Below are positions 6,113 through 10,131 of a DNA stretch of 10,131 nt, piece after piece. The notes beneath the pieces were generated by a model. It was not told where the DNA came from. It searched no databases and saw nothing but the letters and a program-made list of their open reading frames with translations. The stretch lies in contig DCVB01000102.1 of assembly GCA_002327965.1 (NCBI GenBank), positions 1-10,131 of the forward strand. The letters run 5' to 3'. Within the stretch, counting starts at the first letter, position 1; each line of letters begins with the position of its first letter. The translations under genes and the position numbers were made by a program. The DNA comes from Candidatus Aminicenantes bacterium UBA2199. GTDB taxonomy: Bacteria; Acidobacteriota; Aminicenantia; UBA2199.

Positions 6113-8434
6113 ATGGTCCGGGTCATCCCTCTAGCCTACGGCGCCCTGGGCGCATTCGCCATGGTCATGCAGACCATCCTGCTGCGCGAGTTCTTCGTGG
6201 TGGCGGCCGGCAACGAGATATCGTTCGGCATCGCCATGGCCGGGTGGCTGCTCGGCGTCGGCGCCGGCTCGCTGGCCGGGGCCTGGTTCACCAAGAGAAG
6301 GGCATCGACCCATGCCGCGTTTTCCTGGACGGCCCTGGCCATGTGCCTCTTCGCCCCGCTGCTGCTGGCGGCGGCGCGCAGCCTGTACAGCCTGGGCGCC
6401 ATGCCCCGGGGGGCGCTGCTGCCGCTGTCCAGGACGCTCTATCTGGTCCCGCTGCTCATGCTGCCGCTCAGCTTCCTGAGCGGCTTCGCCTTTCCCCTGG
6501 CCGACAAGCTGCGCCCGCTGGCCGCCGCCCGGGCGCCGCGAGTCATGGCCGGCGCCTTTGCCTGGGAAGCGCTGGGCGCGATGGCCGGCGGGCTGACCTA
6601 CACCTTCGCCCTGGTGGGCTGGCTCGACCCGGTATCGATCATGGCCCTGCTCGCCCTGCCCCTGCTCCTGGCCGCGGCGAGCGTTTCGCGCGGCCACGGC
6701 AACCCGACGGCCCGTGGCGCCAGCCTGCTGGCCGCCCTGCTGGCGGCCGGCGCCCTGATCAGCGGCGCGGCCGCCGGCGGCGAGTCGTTGCTGGTACGCC
6801 AGCGCTGGCTGGGCATCGCCGCCGGAAAACTCGTTGCCGCGCGCGACACCAAGTACCAGAACCTGCAGCTGGGATTCGCCGCCGGCCAATACAGTCTCTT
6901 CGCCAACGGCCAACTGTCGGCCGTTTTCCCCGACCCGGCCGGCGACGAGATGCTCGCCGCCCAACTGCTCAGCCAGCATCCGCGGCCGCGCCACGTCCTG
7001 GTTATCGGCGATGTCTTTGCCGGACTGGGGCGGGAACTGCTGCGTTACCCCCTGGCCACGCTCACGGCGGTGGAGATCGACGCCGGCTATTCGGCGTTGA
7101 TCCGCGAGCATTTGGCCCGGGACGACCGCGCCTGGCTGTCCGACGGTCGGCTGAGCACCCGCACGATGGACGGGCGCCGCTTCGTCCTGCTGGCGGCGCG
7201 GGACGGTGCCGGCGCCAGGCGCCGCTACGACCTGGTCTTCATCCACCAGCCGGACGCATGGACCGCCCAGCTCAATCGCTATTATACGCAGGAGTTCTTT
7301 CTCGACCTGCGGGAGATCCTGGCCCCGGGCGGGGTCGTGGCCCTGCGCCTGGCATCGGCGGAGAACTATTCTTCGGAGATCGTCACTCCCTACACGGCAT
7401 CCATCTACCATACCCTGAAGAGCGTCCTGCCCGCCGTGGCCGTGCTGCCGGGAATGAGCAACGCTTTCTTCGCCTCCGGTTCGCCCGCCAGCGTCAGCGA
7501 AGATCCCGGGCTGCTGGCGCGGCGCTACCGGGCGCTGGCGCCGGATAATGCCCGCCTTGCGCCCATGTTCTCCTCACTCTACCCCGAAGGCAAGACCGCC
7601 TTCATCACCGCCGCCCTGGAAAGGAACCCGCCGCCGACGCTCAACCGCGACGACCGTCCCATCGCCTATTTCCTGGGTGGGCGTCTCCTCGGCTGGAGCT
7701 CGGGCGGTCCCATCTCCGGCCTGTTCGGGTTTTTCGGCCGCTTTAATTTTTTCACCGCCCTGCTGGCGCTGGCCCTGCTGCTGCTGCCGGTGGCGCTTTC
7801 GGCGCTGATCGGGCGCCGTGGACGCGCCCGGGCGCTGCCGGCCCTGCTGGCCGCCTTCTGCGGGGGGTTTGCCGGCCTCTCTTTCGAAATCACGGCCATC
7901 TTCATCTTTCAGAACATCTGGGGCTTCGTCTACCAGGCCGTGGGCATGCTGCTCGCCCTGTTCATGCTGGGCCTGGGCGCCGGCGCCGCCTGGACCGGCC
8001 GCTGGGTGGAAAAACGCGCGCCAACGCCGGCGCGCGCCTCGCGGCATCTGGCGGCACTGCAGGCGCTGATCGCCGCTCTCAATCTGGCGCTGCTGCTGCT
8101 GCTGCGCTTCGGGTTGGCGACGGGCTGGTCAGGGCAGGCGCTCCTGGCTGCCTGGCTCGGGCTGATGGGGCTGCTGGGCGGATCGATCCTGCCCCTGGGC
8201 ATGCGCATCCTCGATCGTCGCCCGGCCGGCCAGACCGCGGGATTTTTGAATGCCGGCGATTACCTGGGCGGCGCCATCGGCTCGCTGCTCATGGCGGCTT
8301 TTTTCCTGCCGCTGCTGGGCACGGCCAGCAGCCTGCTGCTCATTTCCTTCCTGGCGCTGGCGGCCGGCCTGCTGCTGCTGGCCGTCCCGGGGAAAACCGG
8401 CCGGGATGCCGCCTCAGGCGGCGGCCGGGGGTAG
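6113..8434 (+). CDS. Membrane protein with central spermidine-synthase-like domain
   Basis: A 773-residue protein with three parts. Residues 1-225 contain about six or seven membrane spans (such as 10-30, 36-58, 73-90, 108-130, 145-190). Residues about 235-530 form a soluble domain like spermidine synthase: KYQNLQLG (248-255), GQYSLFANGQLSA (258-270), a Rossmann loop VLVIGDVFAGLGREL (295-309), the acidic cofactor strand VEID (320-323), DGRRF (353-357), and YDLVFIHQPDAWTAQLNRYY (372-391). Residues 540-760 hold a second set of spans. Proteins of this layout are called fused MFS/spermidine synthase. The aminopropyltransferase catalytic Asp position appears to be H378 here, and the glycine loop lacks the usual GGG, so polyamine synthesis is doubtful. 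Function is unknown; membrane-bound small-molecule binding or transfer is inference. ATG 6113 is chosen over the TTG at 6047, which lies in repeat DNA. It converges on the protease gene. Confidence 0.8.
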   Translation: MVRVIPLAYGALGAFAMVMQTILLREFFVVAAGNEISFGIAMAGWLLGVGAGSLAGAWFTKRRASTHAAFSWTALAMCLFAPLLLAAARSLYSLGAMPRGALLPLSRTLYLVPLLMLPLSFLSGFAFPLADKLRPLAAARAPRVMAGAFAWEALGAMAGGLTYTFALVGWLDPVSIMALLALPLLLAAASVSRGHGNPTARGASLLAALLAAGALISGAAAGGESLLVRQRWLGIAAGKLVAARDTKYQNLQLGFAAGQYSLFANGQLSAVFPDPAGDEMLAAQLLSQHPRPRHVLVIGDVFAGLGRELLRYPLATLTAVEIDAGYSALIREHLARDDRAWLSDGRLSTRTMDGRRFVLLAARDGAGARRRYDLVFIHQPDAWTAQLNRYYTQEFFLDLREILAPGGVVALRLASAENYSSEIVTPYTASIYHTLKSVLPAVAVLPGMSNAFFASGSPASVSEDPGLLARRYRALAPDNARLAPMFSSLYPEGKTAFITAALERNPPPTLNRDDRPIAYFLGGRLLGWSSGGPISGLFGFFGRFNFFTALLALALLLLPVALSALIGRRGRARALPALLAAFCGGFAGLSFEITAIFIFQNIWGFVYQAVGMLLALFMLGLGAGAAWTGRWVEKRAPTPARASRHLAALQALIAALNLALLLLLRFGLATGWSGQALLAAWLGLMGLLGGSILPLGMRILDRRPAGQTAGFLNAGDYLGGAIGSLLMAAFFLPLLGTASSLLLISFLALAAGLLLLAVPGKTGRDAASGGGRG
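8397..8428. terminator. GC-rich hairpin at the convergent gene ends
   Basis: A perfect 6-bp stem GCCGCC/GGCGGC with loop TCA (8408-8422) can be extended by CCGGCC (8397-8402) pairing with GGCCGG (8423-8428) across a one-sided bulge. It lies in the last codons of the SpeE-like gene, where convergent transcripts meet. There is no T-tract on either side, so it is not a classic intrinsic terminator and may simply reflect GC-rich coding sequence. Confidence 0.25.
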
Positions 8435-8443
8435 AGGGCACAC

Positions 8444-10131
8444 CTAATTGACGGGCGGTGCGGCCCCCCGGTCCGAAGGAACCGGGACGTCGGGACTCAC
8501 AGGGCCCCTCCAGCCGTCGTAGCGGGGCGGTGCGGCCCTCAGGTCGTCCAGAATGCGGGTGGCTTCCTCGATGACCGGGTCCCGGCGCAGATCCTCGAGC
8601 CACTCCTTGCGCTTCTCGTCCACGGCGGCCGTGGCGGGATCGTCACTGGTCAACGCATGCAGGTGGGGATAAGCGACCTGCTCGCGCCTGAAAGCCTCGG
8701 CCTGGCGGTGGAGCGATTCCTGCTCGGTCATGAACTGCTCGATATTCAGCGTCGCCACCGTCTTCTGCCGCTGCTTCTTCAAGCGGGCGACATTCTCGGT
8801 CACGATACGCAGGCGCGGATTGTCCGCCAGCCGCTGCCGGCTGCGCTTCTGGATCTCGGCCAGGCCGGGGCCCTGTTTCTTCCAGGTGGCAAAGGAGAGG
8901 GGAGCGACGGTATCCCAGGGCAGGGAATGCTTCTGGGTCTTTTCGCCCGTTTCGAGATAGGCGTAGACGTCAGGCAGCGTGATGTCGGGCACGACGCCGT
9001 GGTACTGGGTGGAACCGCCGGTGATGCGGTAGTACTTCTGCACGGTCAGGGTCAGGGCACCCAGCGGCTTCAGATGCCCCAGGTCGGGCGCGAGGAAGCG
9101 ATCGAGGTCCAGCATGACCTGCACCGTCCCCTTGCCGAAGGTCTGGTCGCCGACGATCACCGCCCGGCGGTAATCCTGCAGGGCGGCGGCGACGATCTCC
9201 GAGGCCGAGGCGCTGAAGGAGTTGACCAGAACGACCAGCGGCCCGTCCCAGCTGATCTCCCCGCCACGGTCCTCGTGTACCTGGGGCGCCGAATGGCGGT
9301 CCTTGACCTGGACCACGGGGCCCTTTTCAATGAACAGCCCCGACATTTTCACCGCGTCGTCCAGGGCGCCGCCGCCGTTGCCGCGCAGGTCGAGGATCAT
9401 CCCCTCCACCCCGCGCGCCGTCAGCTTGAGGATCTCTTTCTTCACGTCGGCGGCGGCGTTGCGGCCGCCCGAGCGGTTGAAGTCATGATAGAACTTGGGC
9501 AGGTAGACGTAGCCGAACGTGCGCTTCAGCTGGTCGTTGTCCAGGAGCGCCGAGCGCGCGTAGGTTTCCTTCAGCTCGACCACGTTGCGCACCAGGGACA
9601 CCTGCAGGATGCGGCCGTCGGGCTTGCGCACGGTCAGGCGCACCGTGCTCCCTTTTTTCCCGCGCACCAGGCGGGCGGCGTCGGCGACGCTCATGCCCAC
9701 GATGTCGACCGGCTCCCCGTCGGCCTGGCCGACCTTGAGAATGATGTCCTCGACCTTGAGGATGCCCTGGATCCAGGCCGGGCTGCCGGCAATGACGTCG
9801 AAGATCTTGATGAAGCCGTCGTCCTCGCCCAACAGGGCGCCGATGCCCTCCAGCGTGCCCGACATCTCGATGTCGAAATCCTCCTTGGCCCGCGGCGGGA
9901 AATACTGACTGTGCGGGTCGAAGATGGAGGTCAGGGAATTGAAGTAGAGCGACTGCATCTCCTCCGACCTCTCCTTGAGCAGGCGGCCGAAAAGCCGTTC
10001 GACGCTCTTGCCCACCGCCTGCCGCGCCTTGGCCTCGAGCTCGGGCGAAAAAGCGAAGACAGCGGGGGCGTCTTCCTTCTCCATCCTGCCGTTGGCCCCC
10101 TCAACGCCAACCCCGTCGGCACCGGGCGCTG
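8444..10131 (-). CDS. Prc/Tsp (CtpA)-type S41 carboxy-terminal processing protease, 5' end missing
   Basis: A tail-specific serine protease of family S41, Prc branch, which degrades or trims envelope proteins from unstructured C-termini. The frame is open to the right edge with no stop, so the true start is probably outside; the first in-window ATG is at 10084. Numbered from it: a helical segment with FDPHSQYFPP (55-64); a PDZ domain (about 70-165) with GIGALL and SPAWIQGILKVEDIILKVGQ; an S41 core (about 190-370) with LDLRGNGGGALDDAV (231-245); SFSASASEI (289-297), where S293 is the likely nucleophile; and TFGKGTVQ (315-322) with K318 as the general base. The 25-residue Ser-Lys spacing is that of Prc and CtpB. 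Residues 390-520 form the charged helical C-terminal region of Prc proteins. About 150-200 N-terminal residues, including any signal peptide, would be missing by comparison with E. coli Prc. Periplasmic location is inferred. Its stop lies 9 bases from that of the convergent SpeE-like gene. Confidence 0.92.
   Translation of the reverse strand, partial: APGADGVGVEGANGRMEKEDAPAVFAFSPELEAKARQAVGKSVERLFGRLLKERSEEMQSLYFNSLTSIFDPHSQYFPPRAKEDFDIEMSGTLEGIGALLGEDDGFIKIFDVIAGSPAWIQGILKVEDIILKVGQADGEPVDIVGMSVADAARLVRGKKGSTVRLTVRKPDGRILQVSLVRNVVELKETYARSALLDNDQLKRTFGYVYLPKFYHDFNRSGGRNAAADVKKEILKLTARGVEGMILDLRGNGGGALDDAVKMSGLFIEKGPVVQVKDRHSAPQVHEDRGGEISWDGPLVVLVNSFSASASEIVAAALQDYRRAVIVGDQTFGKGTVQVMLDLDRFLAPDLGHLKPLGALTLTVQKYYRITGGSTQYHGVVPDITLPDVYAYLETGEKTQKHSLPWDTVAPLSFATWKKQGPGLAEIQKRSRQRLADNPRLRIVTENVARLKKQRQKTVATLNIEQFMTEQESLHRQAEAFRREQVAYPHLHALTSDDPATAAVDEKRKEWLEDLRRDPVIEEATRILDDLRAAPPRYDGWRGPVSPDVPVPSDRGAAPPVN

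Noticed and set aside
6131..7548. Long frames overlapping the SpeE-like gene on both strands (minus 6131-7411; plus 6244-7548)
   Set aside because: Both are low-complexity Arg/Gly/Ala/Gln-rich shadows of a gene with recognisable domains and membrane spans.

Overview
The window is bacterial chromosomal DNA with GC-rich, densely packed coding regions, interrupted by AT-rich or simple-sequence intergenic stretches. It carries six protein genes that can be supported, plus the first 47 codons of a seventh. Nothing in it fixes the taxon. Propionate/methylmalonyl-CoA genes, a cytoplasmic GH57 enzyme, a Prc-type protease and heptad-repeat spacers would fit an uncultured anaerobe of an Acidobacteriota/Aminicenantota-like lineage. 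That is a low-confidence inference; no phylogenetic marker gene is present.

Layout. At the left edge lies the start of a minus-strand Hsp20-type small heat-shock gene. It is divergent, across a short AT-rich spacer, from a plus-strand unit of three overlapping genes: meaB (G-protein chaperone of methylmalonyl-CoA mutase), mce (methylmalonyl-CoA epimerase) and a GH57 glycoside hydrolase. Next come a YfcC/DcuC-type membrane permease and then a large membrane protein with a central spermidine-synthase-like domain, both on the plus strand. The last gene is a minus-strand Prc/CtpA-type S41 protease, cut by the right edge and converging on the membrane protein with only 9 bases between the stop codons.

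The unusual part is between about 3780 and 6113. The permease is bracketed by two inverted copies of a 241-bp element (3792-4032 and 5668-5908), each with inward-facing arms of CCAAATT-type repeats around a CCCC-GCTAA-GGGG hairpin. The rest of these spacers is built from several unrelated degenerate heptamer arrays and one hexamer array. Directly after two of the arrays sit promoter-like boxes whose predicted +1 is the A of the ATG of the following gene. The meaB promoter has nearly the same geometry. The window therefore suggests leaderless translation for three transcription-unit heads, while hsp20 and mce have clear Shine-Dalgarno sequences.

How the genes relate: meaB and mce act in the same propionyl/succinyl-CoA branch (the mutase itself is not in the window). 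The GH57 gene is translationally linked to them without an obvious metabolic reason. The permease, the SpeE-like protein and the protease look like independent units.
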